A stretch of 64,000 nt of DNA from Rhabdornis inornatus (GCA_013397075.1 VWZS01002669.1:1956217-2020216); one strand, 5' to 3'; positions 40,201 through 50,251 are shown, counted from the stretch's first letter. The notes: generated by a model from the letters alone, not told the origin. Numbers and translations are program-made.

Positions 40201-43200
40201 ATTGTAAAATTGACGAGCTATTGGTTATTTCTGCTGCTCTTTCTGGATATACTGTACTTGCATTGTATCAAGTCCCAGTCAGCACTATAAAACTGAAGAT
40301 GTAATGTTCTTAAATACAAGGGCCACTTAATTGTTTTAAGTTGTATTTAATCATCACAACCTTTTTCTTTATTGAATATTAGATTTTAAAGTAAGAAATA
40401 TAGGTGAGCAACAAGAGGAATTGTACCTGTTGTGAATCTCAGCTATTTAGATATTTTACATGTAACTTGTGTCATTCATCACTTATAAAGTTGATTCTAC
40501 TTAAATCAAAACACTAGGTTGAACAACCTAAAATGGCATCAAAAGATGCTGACAGTCACGTAATGCTCATTAATCACACCTGTGGTGATCCTGAGCACAA
40601 ACTTTGTCATCTTCAGAGATGTCAGAGTAAGATGAGTATCTTTCTGCCCACTTTAACATGTGGCCTGTAACATGAATCTTAAGCTCATTCATTTTTTTAG
40701 GCTGGATGGTTATTTTATTTAAACACTCATAAACTTTTCAGAAAGAATGGTTGTGCAGCATTTTCATTCATGACATTAGAAATGCAGTTTTGTAAGTACT
40801 TCCAAGAAAGGAAAACAAATTGCAACATACCTGCTTGACATTAGGCACCAGTAGCAGATTTGCAGTGTAAATAAATAGTCTAAATATCTTGATAAAGTGT
40901 GATGTATCACCTTAATTACCTTGTGCCCCTAGAATCTCGATTAAAAACTAGTTAGCTGTGAAGTGATAATTTATTTTGTCTAGACAGAATGCATTCATTA
41001 TCCTTAAAGAGCAAAGCAAACACCTTTGGTTTTAAAAGAATGAAATCAAATAGGGATGGCAATGTAATGCTTTATTTACTGAGTAACAAGTCTTCATGTA
41101 TGCACTATTGTGTTTTGTTTAAATTGCTTGGATTTTGGCCTGCCCTGTAAATTTCTAGTCTGCATCATGCATTTTTTAATGGAGAATGAAATATGATTAC
41201 CAGGGAAAAGCTCTAGTTCAGCTTTGTTGTAGTCCCAGATGTGCACCTGGTGCTTTTGTGTATTTGTGTGTTAAGCTGGGAGGCATCTTTGTGACAGCAT
41301 ATTGTTAATGAGCTTGGCTTTAACGTGGGTAAGAGGAGTGAGTGGTGGGTATGTAAGTACTAAAACAACATTCAAATTTAACCTGAACTTGACAAGCTAC
41401 CAAAATGTTAACATTGTGTTTTTCTTTAATTTGCCTTTGTCTTGGAACCTATCTGCTTATGCAGTGCTTTTGCCTTCTGTTGCTTTTATAAGTGCCAGCT
41501 TCTTTCCCAAAGGTGTTCAGTGACTAATGCTTTGGTTTCAAGCCAGAATATTTGATAAATGTCTATTTCTAGGCACCCTTTCTACAAGTCTTAATTAAAC
41601 TTTAATGTCAAGCTGAAGTTTGCTTTTAGCCCCTGATAGGGTGTCTGTACTTGTAACACGATTATAAAACATTACATAGATCGTAAGAGAGGCATATTCA
41701 CTATGCCCCTCTTCATATTAACTCAATCCCAGATCTTGAGTGCAAAGAGTGAATGTTGAAATAATGTCTGAAAACACTGTAGCAGTGATAATTGCTGTTC
41801 TGGCCTGTAAAGAAAAGGACTGGTTTCTTAAAGGCCAGAAGCACAACTGGACTGATGGGTGATAATTTTCTTGCTCTCTCATTAACCACTTCAGGCTCTA
41901 AGGGGTGACCATCAAATAACTGGTCTCATACCTTAGTTACAGAATTGAGTAAAAACTTCCCTTACATCTCCAGCTGAGCTTTGTCAGAGCCAACTGAAAT
42001 TACCCAAAAGAGCAGCTTTGCCTACAAGCTGTTTCTAGAATCACTTTCCATTTACGTTATGATAATTATTTTTATAGGCCTCATGACAAGAAAGCGTACC
42101 TTGGTGTTGGAAGTGTGAAGACTTTATTGTTGAACATTTCTCTGCTTAATGTTGGAGATGATGCATATGAAACTGTCCTCCACATTCAGATCCCTAAAGG
42201 TCTTTATTACATTCGAGTTTTAGAATTGGTAAGAAAAAAATTTCTCTCAAACAGTAATGCTTTGATATTTTTCTTTTTCACCCAGGCGTTTTTCAAATTA
42301 TGTTTATGAATTGTTGAGTGTTAGATACTGAACCTACATCCCTTCATCAAAAGCTGCCAAAACATCAATTTTGAAGTTCTTAGACTTCTGGCTACCTAAA
42401 TCAGGTGCAATTTAATCAGTACAGATGACTTACATAATTTTGGTAACAACTAAAATAAATTTTTTTAAAAGTTTTAAAATTATTCCAAGATGTTATGGCT
42501 GTGTTTTGGCTGATGATCATGTTTTCAGTGATCACAAAGATCTCATCAAATCTGCTTTTTCCCAAATACACAGGCTTATAAAAAAGTCATAAATATTAAT
42601 TATGCTCTCTTTCTGCTTTTAAAAATAACTGTTCCCCATGTAGAATCCCCCAGATCCACCTTTGTGAGTTGGCTTTTAACATGGCTGGGTCTGGGTCTGG
42701 GTCTGGTGCATGAGCCTTAGCTTCAGTTAAAGCAAGAAGCAGATGAATAACTGATAAAATAATCAATATGATCTGTTATGTTAAAGTGGTCGTGGGTGTC
42801 CTGGATATTGGCATCAGTGAAATAACAAATTTCAGGAAAATATAAAGCACTCAATTTTAATGTGTGCATGTAATTTGAAGTGTCTGAAAAAAGAACCCTT
42901 TTTATTTTAATCATTAGTAACTTGTCCTTTATTTTAGGAAGAAAAACAGATACATTGTGCAGTATTAGATAAAGAAATTAATGCAGTGACGCTTGAGTGC
43001 AGTGTTGGCTATTTATATGTGGATCACAACTCAAAGGTAAGCTGTAAATGAAGTTCTTAGCTTTAAAAACACTCTAAATATGTTATGAGGATTTTCATGG
43101 GGGGAAAAAAAATCTCAGAATCTCTTCTTCCTTCCCAACTAACATGTCTTACCATGTTGGTATCTGTTCCTCCCATGCTACCTTTAAATGAATTGCTTAA

Positions 43201-46200
43201 ACACTCCCTGGAATCATTCATTAAGGGACAACAGTGTTTGTATTAGGCATCGCCTGATTGTGCTTGGCTTCTAGACAAGTGAGCTGACTGATGCCATGGA
43301 CATATGTGTTAGGTCAATTGAAAGGGAGTAGAAGACACATAAAGCAAGTATTTCCTTAGTTCTGAATTTTTTAGGGCAGGAAATTCTAAATGAGCTTAAT
43401 AAAATATTTGCATTGAAACTGTGTCAAGATACTATAATTTAAGGAAAATTTTATTTGTTCTACAGCTGGATTACAGTTTCCTCTTGGATGCAAGCTCATT
43501 AACCAGAGCAGAAGAGGACCTCAACATCATCATTAATGCTACATGGTAAAGTCTAATAAAAATTGCTTAATGAAAAATACTACTAGCTTTGGAAAACAGA
43601 TAACTGGAAAGGCTTAGCAAAGCAGGACTGCAAGGAAGTAAATAGAGAAACTACCAAGAAAATGGTGATAGATATTTAAATAATGAGTAGGTTTATGCCT
43701 GTAAAAAATGTGGGGGGCATTAATGCCTGACGTGTTGTTACCAATTAAACATTTTTATTTTAGTAAGCTGAAAGGTTCTCTTTAGTACTTTTTACAGAAA
43801 TAGTGTATAGCTTATGATGATGCCTTCAATACAGATTTTCCTCTCTTTGCATTTTTGTAGTAAAAATGAAGATGGGAACATGTTGCTGGATAACATGCTA
43901 ACTTTACCTATACCTCTAAAATATGAGATGGAGTTAACTGCTCATGGGTAAGTCACCTATTGGTATTACCTGCACATCCACAGAACTGTTGTCTTGTTAC
44001 TTTTTTAAATTCACAAAGTTTTTAAGCAGAAGTGTGACATAGCCAAAAAATCTTGGGACTGAGTTGGCACGGCTATGCTGGGCTCTGACCCAGACACTTG
44101 TAAGAGTTTTTTCTTTTTCCACTACTGTGAGATGAGACCATTGGTATCTGTGGTTGAACTTGTCTCTGAACAGACTAACGTGTTTTAAAAGTAATGTTTT
44201 TTAGAGGAGGATGTGTTTAATAAGAGCATAGCAGATCCTCAGATTCCTTGTTTAACATGAACCATACTCTGGGTTTGTTGTGGGGCATTCATGGAGTGTA
44301 GCTTTGGGTGAGGATTTATGACTTTTTATGATTCATCTGCCTTTTTCAGAGGAAAGAGTACAAATGTAGAGGGTTTCTATTCCAAAGGCAGATGATTTCT
44401 TTCCGTGTTCCTAGATTTACTTAAAAACAAACTTGGGTGTTTTCTTACAACCAGTCTTACTGGAGGTAGCATGGAGAAGAGAGCTATGCTAATGATACAT
44501 AGAAATTCTGTTTATTAACAATTTCTAAACCATTGTAGGTTTGTGTCACCAACTTCATTTGTTTATGGAGCAGAAGACAAAGATTCACTGGTGACATGTA
44601 TGAAGGAAAATATCAACTTCACGTTCCACGTAAGAGTTTTCCTTTGTAAACCCTGTTATCCTTGTTTTTAAGGTTAATGTTTAGTGCATATAATGACAGT
44701 CTAGACAGTCAGTAAGGAAACTTTTAAGAGTACAAGAGCACCGTGAGTAATTTTTGTGCATCAGCGATGGGAAGTTGCTGCTAATCCCTCCTAGAACACT
44801 TTTTTTTTGGCCTGGCAAATCTTCCACTGAGTGATCAGAGAAAAATTTCCTAACACAAGCAGGATTGAAAGTGGTAGAGCAGTCTTGAATTGCCACTTTT
44901 TAATTTCAGAAACCTTTCAAAAGGAATTAGGAGTTTCTTATAGGAGTATCTATAGCATCAAATTTGTCTGCAGTGGATTAAAAGCAGGAGTTTGGACATA
45001 AATGTCTCCTAGTTCCTTTTGCATACTCTCCTGGCAAGGCAGTCTGCATGACCTCAGGTACTCAGCACAGATTAGCACCACTTACTCATCAGCTTTGGAG
45101 GAGGGAAGGGTTCAGTAAGCCCACAGAATGAATGAACAAAATGTTAACACTCCTAGCACAATCCACTTTTGTGACAGCATAACAGAGCAGCTGCTACCCC
45201 ATTCTGTGCAGCTTTATGTATTTATTTACGTATGATTTTGTTCCTTGAATAGCTACCCTTGAAGCTTTAACTGTTGAACGCTTCACCTCTTCCCCATAAG
45301 GTTATCAATGCAGGACCAAGCATGTCTCCAAATACCAACTTAGAGATAATGATACCGAATGCTTTTCCACCCAGGGACTCCAAATTATTCAACCCACTGG
45401 ATATCAAGGTAAGCAAAGGTTACCTAATGTATTTGTAGCTGTATGAATTATATGAAAAAGAGTAGAAAAAAGTCAGCTAGGTACTCAGCCTGTGTTTGAG
45501 TTGCTAGCCATGGTGAAGCAGAGTGAACTAGAACGGGATCATCTTCAGCCCCATGTGTTTCAGAATTCTGGAAATAAAATTTACATTTTTAATAATGATG
45601 TTATATTTATTTTCAGACAACAGCTGGACACTGCTCCTATAATAAATATCCCAGAAACTGTACTGCAGCAGAAAAAAATGGAAACATGTTAAAGGATGTC
45701 ATCACTTTCTTTTCAAAGACTACTAAGAGGCACATGGTAAGGCCTGTCTTTTGGCATCAGTGGGAAATGACTCTATGAAATAAACCTTAAGAAAAAAGTG
45801 TATCTTATATAATGAAGTCACAGAGCCATCTTCCAAGGATGTGAGGTGGGACCTGTGATAAGTTCAGGGTAGTCATAAGTGACTTTAGTGAAAGGGGTGA
45901 GAACTGAGCAGAGAAAGTTGATTAATGACACATTCCTGAAGTCAGGGTGGATAACAGGCACCTACAAAAAACTGCCAAAGGGGTATGGAACTGAATGAGC
46001 TGGCAAGCAGGATGGCAGAGGAAATTCAGTCACAAACAGAAAATGATGCATCAGGGAAAAACAGGCTTTATTTTAATTAGATGAAGTATGCAGATCAGAT
46101 TCATTGTCTTTTCCTCATCAAAACAGTGCCATCCAACGTAACTAACAGGAGCTAGGTCAAAAAGACCCCAAATGTTAAAAATAACTGAATTCCAAGGAAG

Positions 46201-49200
46201 ACTATACAAGTTAATGGGACTGAAAGTCAATAAGAATTACAAAATATATGGAAATAATTTTTGGCTGGGGGGCTATTGAAAATATTTGGGAGGCTGGGAG
46301 AGTGCCATACATGTGTGGCCTGTTCCAGCTCATCCCTCTGTGCTCACAGACCCTGCTGGAGATCAGACACTCCACTACGCAGTCCAAACCAGAACTGCTG
46401 TTTTAGCATTGCATTGCTGAGGCTTTGTCCTCATAGAAATCTGTTTCCTGCACCTTGTCTTTGATAAAGTACAACATTGTTTAATCTGTCATCTTAAAAA
46501 ATAACAAAAACAAACAAAAAATTATATATCTATACAAATGATATATATCAATAGATATACTATATATAAATAATATATAAAAATATAAAAAATATAATAT
46601 AAAAATATATTTCAAAAAACATTTTTTAATGTTAATTTGGGACCTTTAAGTAAGCACATTACAGGAAATATCAGCCAATGATTGAGATACAGCCTGCACT
46701 AGAATATCCAGTAAGTATTCAGCATGCTAGTCTCGGATAGAGGATAATATTAAAGCTATAATAAACATAATTACATACTGCCTTGTGTTTTTGTCTTCTC
46801 CAAAGCTGTGTGAAGTGGTGCCAGTTGTCAGTGTACAAATGTAAGGATGAACCAATTACACTGTTTGCACTAGACAGCATAGAGTTACTGTCATTTATCA
46901 TTATTGGTAAAAGCTAATGTGAAATAACAGTGTAAAAACAAACCCTAAACATATAAACAAATGATGGCACTTGTTCTAGTTTTAAAATAATTTATTTTTT
47001 AATAAAAATGACATGTGTTTTGTATCACAGTTAGTTTGGTTTCTTGTTACTGTACCTTTAACACCTTTGGAATGACAGTGATGGATGACAACCTCAGGTT
47101 ATACCCTGAGTTTTCAAGAATAAACATGAATCCTTTTGTTTTAGTCAGTTCCTATTGTCTTTAATGCTAAGATTATATAGTTGATAAAGTTAAGTTTTCA
47201 TCTTTTCCCTCCCTTGTACAGTACTGCATGAAAAATGACAGCCTTTGCTTACAAATACATTGCAAGCTGGGAAACATGGAAAGTGGAAAAGAAGCAACTG
47301 TTCACTTGCATCTGGAGGCTACTCCTTTACTTTTACAAATGGTAACACATGAATTTTTCATACTTGAGGGGAATATTTCAAAGCATATTTGCAGTATTCC
47401 CTGCATATAAATTCTCGGTGTTTGTATTTGTTTTCTAACAGTGAAGCATGATTCAAACATGATTAAATCTAAATCTTTTAGGTTATAACCTATTTTATGT
47501 TGCCAATGCTAAGGCTCAAGGTGATGTATGAAAAACAAAAATACGTGTTTTAGTTTGTCACTTTATATTTATGGTATGTATTGCTTTGCCTATTCTGGCT
47601 GGGTTATGTAGGTTATGTAGGATGGGGATTTAATTTCAACTCAGAATTGTATTTTTCTAAGAAAAGCAGCGTGGATGTGGACTTAAGTAAAATCTAACCT
47701 GGCTTCATTCCAGCTTCTGGTACTAATTCATTTTGTGCTCAGAAAAAGGCACCATTGTGTGTTTGTGTGAGATTCTGGTTATGTCAGCAGCTGTGTTATC
47801 ATTTTTGCTGGGCAGGAATCAATGTGTTAAAGTTACTTTTTAAAAAATATAATTTTTTTTTTTTAATCAGGATGATGCATCAGTATTGAAGTTTGAAGTA
47901 AGAGCAACGGCCTGGCCAGAAAAAAATGCAAAAGTTATTGAACTACATAAGGATAAGCAAGTTGCATATGTAAGAATTCTCTTATGAAGTTGTGACAAAC
48001 ATGTTAAAGTAGAAAAACTAACAGCAATTAATATTGTAGAATTCTATACATATCTATATAGCAGCAATGAAAATAGTATTCATTACTTTAAAAATTAATT
48101 AATTTTCCTATGTTTTTTTAGTATCTATTAGGGAGAAAGCCCCAACAGTTAACACTAAGCTTATTTTCTGTTTTTCAGGTCTATTTGGAAGGAGTGCACC
48201 ACCAAAAGCCAAAATACCATGTTACTGTGCTAATTATTTCCCTAGGCTTAATAGTTGGTGTTACCTTGTTACTGTTTCTTTCATTTATATTATGGAAGGT
48301 AGGTTTTTAGTATTCTTTAGTTGCTTCAAGTCTGAAATTCATAGTGTTGAAGGATCTGGGTTAAAGAATAAATAACATTTTATTATGATCTGTCCTTTCT
48401 AAAGAAAGATAATTTCTCCTGTAACTTGGGGTTCTTCAAAAGTATTTCTCCATTTTCTTCTTTCCATTTCATCTTCTGCATGTTCTGCATTTTCTCAATG
48501 CCATGAAATCTCCTTACAATGTTTTATATGGCATCTCATGTTTGCAAATGATTTATGTATTTTAATGATATCAAATGGATCATTTTTGTGGGATGGTGCT
48601 CCACATTTAATATCACTTGACAGATGATGACATAATTTAAAACACAGTTTCATACCAGTATAAAGTGTTTAAGATTTCAAACTACAAGATAAATACTAAA
48701 AAAATTCTGTACCCAAGTAAAAGAGAAAACTAGTAAGGATGCAGATCCTCTGACACATGATCAAGAGATTGTTAACTTCTTTACCTACATCGAGACTTTC
48801 TCCATCCATCATTTTTACATGGACATGTAGAAATGAAACAAATTTAACAGGAACATTTTATTACCACATTTTCAAAAATACTGGATTCTGTGGACTGTTA
48901 AAGTTCACAAGCCCAGGTCTTCACTCCATACAGGAGAGCATTAGCCTCCCAAAAAGTAAAAGAAAAAGCAAACCTGTGTTTTCGATTGATGAGTAACACT
49001 TGATTACTTGATATAACAAAGCATTTGCAAATACCATACTTCATAAACATCATACGTATGCATTTTTATTTTAGTTAATCTTTTATTGTTTAGACTTGAT
49101 GACAAAGATTTGCTAACAGATTCCAAATTATGTATTTCAGATTGGGTTTTTCAAAAGGAAATACAAACTGGTCCCTCAAGACGTGAACAGAAGAGACAGC

Positions 49201-49233
49201 TGGAGTTTTAAAAGTGGGAACAAAAATGACTAA
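16040..49233 (+). CDS. ITGA4: Integrin alpha-4 (CD49d), complete, 28 coding exons
   Basis: Alpha subunit of the adhesion receptors alpha4-beta1 (VLA-4) and alpha4-beta7, which bind VCAM-1, the fibronectin CS-1 region and MAdCAM-1. It is a type I membrane protein. I joined 28 exons with GT-AG introns and consistent phase to give 1024 residues; human is 1032 residues, also 28 exons. Residues 1-29 form a signal peptide (LLLLW core). A seven-bladed FG-GAP propeller follows, with calcium loops at 309-317, 372-380 and 434-442 (DxNxDG or DxDxDG type). YWTG at 216-219 matches the ligand-binding Tyr187/Gly190 of mature human alpha-4. A dibasic KR at 585-586 matches the alpha-4 internal cleavage site. 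The transmembrane helix is about 969-993, followed by GFFKR at 996-1000. There is no inserted I domain, as expected for alpha-4. ATG 16040 is chosen because it gives the signal peptide directly. The tail differs at paxillin-contact positions. Confidence 0.97.
16320..16441 (+). CDS. ITGA4: ITGA4 exon 2
   Basis: Follows a 95-bp intron. Encodes WLVAGAPQASW and CRIGGN, the first propeller blade, and ends in CEQLQLG with the Gly codon split G|GC. The donor is GTGAGT. Confidence 0.93.
16442..22324 (+). other. ITGA4 intron 2
   Basis: The longest intron of the gene at 5.9 kb. Its first 200 bp belong to the CpG island and hold a 21-bp tandem repeat. The rest is AT-rich; no other exon or recognisable mobile element was seen. 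Short open frames here are not supported. Confidence 0.8.
16482..16534. repeat. 21-bp GC-rich tandem repeat
   Basis: Two perfect copies of a 21-bp unit starting GGGTCGGTGGCCGGGCAC at 16482 and 16503, and a partial third copy from 16524. It lies 40 bp inside intron 2, within the CpG island. Confidence 0.9.
22325..22431 (+). CDS. ITGA4: ITGA4 exon 3
   Basis: Encodes CGKTCVEERDNQWLGVSLSR, strongly like the second propeller blade of alpha-4. Ends in phase 0 after GSIV with donor GTATGT. Confidence 0.95.
22530..22659 (+). CDS. ITGA4: ITGA4 exon 4
   Basis: Begins after a 98-bp intron with ACGHRWKN, the conserved Cys-Gly-His of blade 2. Continues to FRTELSRRICPCYI. The donor GTGAGC splits the next Asp codon (G|AT). 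Confidence 0.95.
22660..24652 (+). other. ITGA4 introns 4 and 5 (around exon 5)
   Basis: Intron 4 is 1268 bp and intron 5 is 657 bp. Both are ordinary AT-rich intron sequence; no repeat family or extra exon was recognised. Confidence 0.8.
23928..23995 (+). CDS. ITGA4: ITGA4 exon 5
   Basis: A short 68-bp exon encoding DHARKFGENHGSCQAGMSSF, the alpha-4 segment around the conserved SCQAG. Acceptor TTCCCAG, donor GTGTGT, phase 0 after Glu204. Confidence 0.93.
24653..24782 (+). CDS. ITGA4: ITGA4 exon 6
   Basis: Encodes DLIIMGAPGSFYWTGSIFVY of blade 3. Tyr216 and Gly219 fall at mature positions 187 and 190, known in human alpha-4 to be needed for VCAM-1 and fibronectin binding, and both are kept. 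Ends FGSYLG with a split Gly codon. Confidence 0.96.
24783..28191 (+). other. ITGA4 intron 6
   Basis: 3.4 kb of AT-rich intron. A short TG-rich stretch lies near 27703-27742. No other feature was recognised. Confidence 0.75.
28192..28277 (+). CDS. ITGA4: ITGA4 exon 7
   Basis: Encodes YSVGAGHFLTPSSTEVIGGA and PQQEQTGK, blade 4 start. Donor GTAAGG, phase 0 after Lys276. Confidence 0.94.
28610..28669 (+). CDS. ITGA4: ITGA4 exon 8
   Basis: 60 bp encoding AYIFSNERQLNILFELRGKK in phase 0 on both sides. Matches the alpha-4 AYIFSIDEKELNIL region in length and pattern. Confidence 0.94.
28763..28900 (+). CDS. ITGA4: ITGA4 exon 9
   Basis: 138 bp after a 93-bp intron. Carries the first calcium-binding loop, VDLNSDGFSD (residues 308-317), then LLVGAPMQST. 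Very well conserved with mammals. Confidence 0.97.
29568..29679 (+). CDS. ITGA4: ITGA4 exon 10
   Basis: Encodes YAARFGESIANLGDIDNDGF; the second calcium loop is residues 372-380. The Asp380 codon is split by the intron (G|AT). Confidence 0.97.
31295..31389 (+). CDS. ITGA4: ITGA4 exon 11
   Basis: Encodes VAIGAPQEDNLKGAIYIYNG and ends at SFSQ in phase 0. Blade 5 to 6 junction. Confidence 0.96.
31694..31784 (+). CDS. ITGA4: ITGA4 exon 12
   Basis: Encodes SMFGQSISSGIDVDNNGYQ with the third calcium loop (434-442). The last Asp codon is completed in exon 13. Confidence 0.96.
33127..33172 (+). CDS. ITGA4: ITGA4 exon 13
   Basis: A 46-bp exon encoding VAVGAFFSDSAVVLR, the last propeller blade. The Arg codon is split AG|G across intron 13. 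Confidence 0.95.
33546..33700 (+). CDS. ITGA4: ITGA4 exon 14
   Basis: Encodes TKPVIIVEASLKHSNSINRT, the start of the thigh domain, then NRTKLDCMENGQPATC and CFTYKGREVPGYI with conserved cysteines. Donor GTAAGC. Confidence 0.96.
34970..35124 (+). CDS. ITGA4: ITGA4 exon 15
   Basis: Encodes LLYNLSVDVNRKEDTQARFY and FSSNGTYDTISGKV of the thigh domain. Phase 0 at the end (FMR). Donor GTAATG is slightly weak. Confidence 0.95.
35125..38183 (+). other. ITGA4 intron 15
   Basis: 3.1 kb. The part at about 35940-36340 is less AT-rich than its surroundings and could be an old repeat, but I do not recognise it. No other exon seen. Confidence 0.7.
38184..38333 (+). CDS. ITGA4: ITGA4 exon 16, with the internal cleavage site
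   Basis: 150 bp, 50 codons, phase 0. Encodes KDVRDILTPVHVEASYHLGH and then HVLQKRDVQEF. Lys585-Arg586 aligns with the dibasic site where human alpha-4 is partly cleaved into 80- and 70-kDa pieces. Followed by PLQPVLQRRKEKDVI. Confidence 0.96.
38960..39142 (+). mobile_element. CR1 LINE 3'-end fragment in ITGA4 intron 16
   Basis: A short CR1 tail: AAGTGGTCAGAGCACCAAG, CAATGCTCTCAGGCACAGG, GACTCTTGGGGATGTCCTGT, GATCCTTGTGAATCCCTTCC, then CAACTCAGCTTTCTCTGTG. This is the usual avian CR1 3' region in sense with ITGA4. The terminal octamer repeat is decayed (GTGATTCGTG). The 5' limit is approximate. Confidence 0.75.
39258..39279. repeat. (GAAA)n microsatellite
   Basis: Five copies of AGAA in intron 16 of ITGA4. 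Confidence 0.9.
39779..39855 (+). CDS. ITGA4: ITGA4 exon 17
   Basis: 77 bp encoding FIFARFCSQENCSADLRVSG and KVVFPK (Lys codon split AA|G). The paired cysteines of the calf-1 domain are present. Confidence 0.95.
39856..42077 (+). other. ITGA4 intron 17
   Basis: 2.2 kb of AT-rich intron; nothing recognisable beyond the splice sites. Confidence 0.75.
42078..42228 (+). CDS. ITGA4: ITGA4 exon 18
   Basis: Encodes AYLGVGSVKTLLLNISLLNV and GDDAYETVLHIQIPKGLYYI of the calf-1 domain. Phase 0 after LEL; donor GTAAGA. Confidence 0.96.
42685..42706. repeat. (GGGTCT)n short tandem repeat
   Basis: Between three and four copies of CTGGGT in ITGA4 intron 18. Confidence 0.85.
42938..43036 (+). CDS. ITGA4: ITGA4 exon 19
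   Basis: 33 codons, phase 0: EEKQIHCAVLDKEINAVTLE then CSVGYLYVDHNSK. Calf-1 to calf-2 segment. Confidence 0.95.
43466..43545 (+). CDS. ITGA4: ITGA4 exon 20
   Basis: Encodes LDYSFLLDASSLTRAEEDLN and IIINATC, with the Cys codon split TG|T. Confidence 0.95.
43861..43947 (+). CDS. ITGA4: ITGA4 exon 21
   Basis: Encodes KNEDGNMLLDNMLTLPIPLK and YEMELTAHG. The final Gly codon is split GG|G. Acceptor TTTTTGTAG. Confidence 0.94.
44539..44629 (+). CDS. ITGA4: ITGA4 exon 22
   Basis: Encodes FVSPTSFVYGAEDKDSLVTC and MKENINFTFH, matching the alpha-4 NPTSFVYG region. Phase 0 at the end. Confidence 0.96.
45301..45408 (+). CDS. ITGA4: ITGA4 exon 23
   Basis: 36 codons, phase 0: VINAGPSMSPNTNLEIMIPN and AFPPRDSKLFNPLDIK. 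The acceptor ends CATAAG, an AAG rather than the commoner CAG or TAG. Confidence 0.93.
45617..45736 (+). CDS. ITGA4: ITGA4 exon 24
   Basis: 40 codons, phase 0: TTAGHCSYNKYPRNC then MLKDVITFFSKTTKRHM. The sequence between the two cysteines is less conserved than the rest of calf-2. Confidence 0.94.
45930..46260 (+). mobile_element. Possible ancient CR1/L2-type LINE relic
   Basis: In one frame the DNA reads ELNELASRMAEEIQSQTEND, which resembles the LxKW/MxxxF segment after the reverse-transcriptase core of CR1/L2-type LINEs. A later TATACAAGTTAATGGG resembles the YxMNG segment. The match is weak and from memory. Confidence 0.3.
46500..46630. repeat. AT-rich low-complexity stretch
   Basis: About 130 bp almost free of G and C, made of irregular ATATA and AAATATA units, in intron 24. 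Confidence 0.9.
47222..47341 (+). CDS. ITGA4: ITGA4 exon 25
   Basis: 40 codons, phase 0: YCMKNDSLCLQIHCKLGNME then SGKEATVHLHLEATPLL. Conserved cysteine cluster and GxMESGKEA of calf-2. Confidence 0.96.
47871..47969 (+). CDS. ITGA4: ITGA4 exon 26
   Basis: 33 codons, phase 0: DDASVLKFEVRATAWPEKNA then KVIELHKDKQVAY, the membrane-proximal end of calf-2. Confidence 0.95.
48179..48298 (+). CDS. ITGA4: ITGA4 exon 27, transmembrane helix
   Basis: 40 codons, phase 0. VYLEGVHHQKPKYH is followed by an uninterrupted hydrophobic stretch at residues about 969-993 (VTVLIISLGLIVGVTLLLF onward), ending LWK at the membrane face. Confidence 0.97.
49141..49233 (+). CDS. ITGA4: ITGA4 exon 28, cytoplasmic tail and stop
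   Basis: Encodes the 30-residue end of the tail: IGFFKRKYKLVPQDV, then NRRDSWSFKSGNKND and TAA at 49231-49233. GFFKR is the integrin alpha membrane-proximal motif. RRDSW, holding the PKA-site serine known in human alpha-4, is kept, but the Glu and Tyr that contact paxillin are Val and Phe. Confidence 0.96.
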   Translation: MGFFKRKYKLVPQDVNRRDSWSFKSGNKND

Positions 49234-49240
49234 GATGGCA

Positions 49241-49246
49241 AATAAA
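49241..49246 (+). terminator. Early poly(A) signal candidate, ITGA4
   Basis: AATAAA eight bases after the stop codon. Usable, but would leave almost no 3' UTR. Confidence 0.3.
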
Positions 49247-49457
49247 CGTTGGATTTTAAAATGAAGACATTAAAATTCAGATTAATTCACAGGAGAAACA
49301 TCAGCACCAAGAAACCTAGGCCTTGAGCTTACTTGCTCTTACATAACATGCTTTATTTCCTTGACCTGTATGGAGGATACAACTTACAGTACTGTTCTAA
49401 TATGAAAATGGTAAACCAATTTGTTCTGAAGTCTCCCAGCAATATTTGAAATGCCAC

Positions 49458-49492
49458 ATATATATATAAAAATATATATATATATGTATATG
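49458..49492. repeat. (TA)n microsatellite in the ITGA4 3' UTR
   Basis: Two runs of TA units separated by AAAA, followed by TGTATATGG. Confidence 0.9.
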
Positions 49493-50251
49493 GTTTCAAA
49501 CAGACAGAAGAACACTAAAGATAAACAGAAGAAGAATTATTTACCAAAAGGAAGTATTTGTAGAAAGTAATCATTTTTGGCCAGTCCTGGAAAGTAAGAT
49601 CTCAAAAACATTAGCATGTGTTATTCTATTATTTTTAAAGTTTCAATAATACTTTGATCAGGCATTCAAGAAGAAATCCTCTCTCACCTTCGTCTGGCAT
49701 TTTACCAAGGGTAAATTAGCTCAAACCTCTAGGACTGTAAGTAGAACACAGACATAGAAAAGGACTCTCAGAAGCTCTGGGCTTCTGCAGGTAACCTCAT
49801 AATCTTTGGCTTCACAGGCACAGCCACATCACTGAAGGTACTTAGACACCCAGGCAAGCCAGAACCAGGAAGGCCAAAGGTGAATTCAGAGTAGGGAATT
49901 GTCTGGGGTAGCCTGGAGATGCAGCTGTAGAAAGATTAAAGTATGGGAGATCATAATTTGTAGCCATCTATAACATGGTACTTGCAAGCATGATAGAATT
50001 ACTTCTTTCATCCTTTCCTCAGACAGTGCTGCCATAAGGTTTTGGACTAATCCAATGAATTGTTTCTATGTGGGGTTTTTTAAAAGCAAGTATTTATTTT
50101 TATTTATTTGAAGATTTTTCTATAGTACTTATAATAGGATTTAGTGCTGGCATTCTTCCAGAACCTGAAAAAAAAGACAGGCTTCAGCAGACAAAACAGA
50201 GAGACATACCCTAAAGGCTCCAACTGCCAACTGTAATGGGCCAAATTTTAG

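Larger units (their letters stand above)
45737..47221 (+). other. ITGA4 intron 24
   Basis: 1.5 kb holding a possible old LINE relic (about 45930-46260) and a long AT-only stretch (46500-46630). Confidence 0.75.
39856..49140 (+). other. ITGA4 introns 17-27 (around exons 18-28)
   Basis: Apart from introns 17 and 24, these measure about 709, 429, 315, 591, 671, 208, 529, 209 and 842 bp. All are AT-rich with GT-AG ends and no recognised insert beyond the simple repeats listed. Confidence 0.75.
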
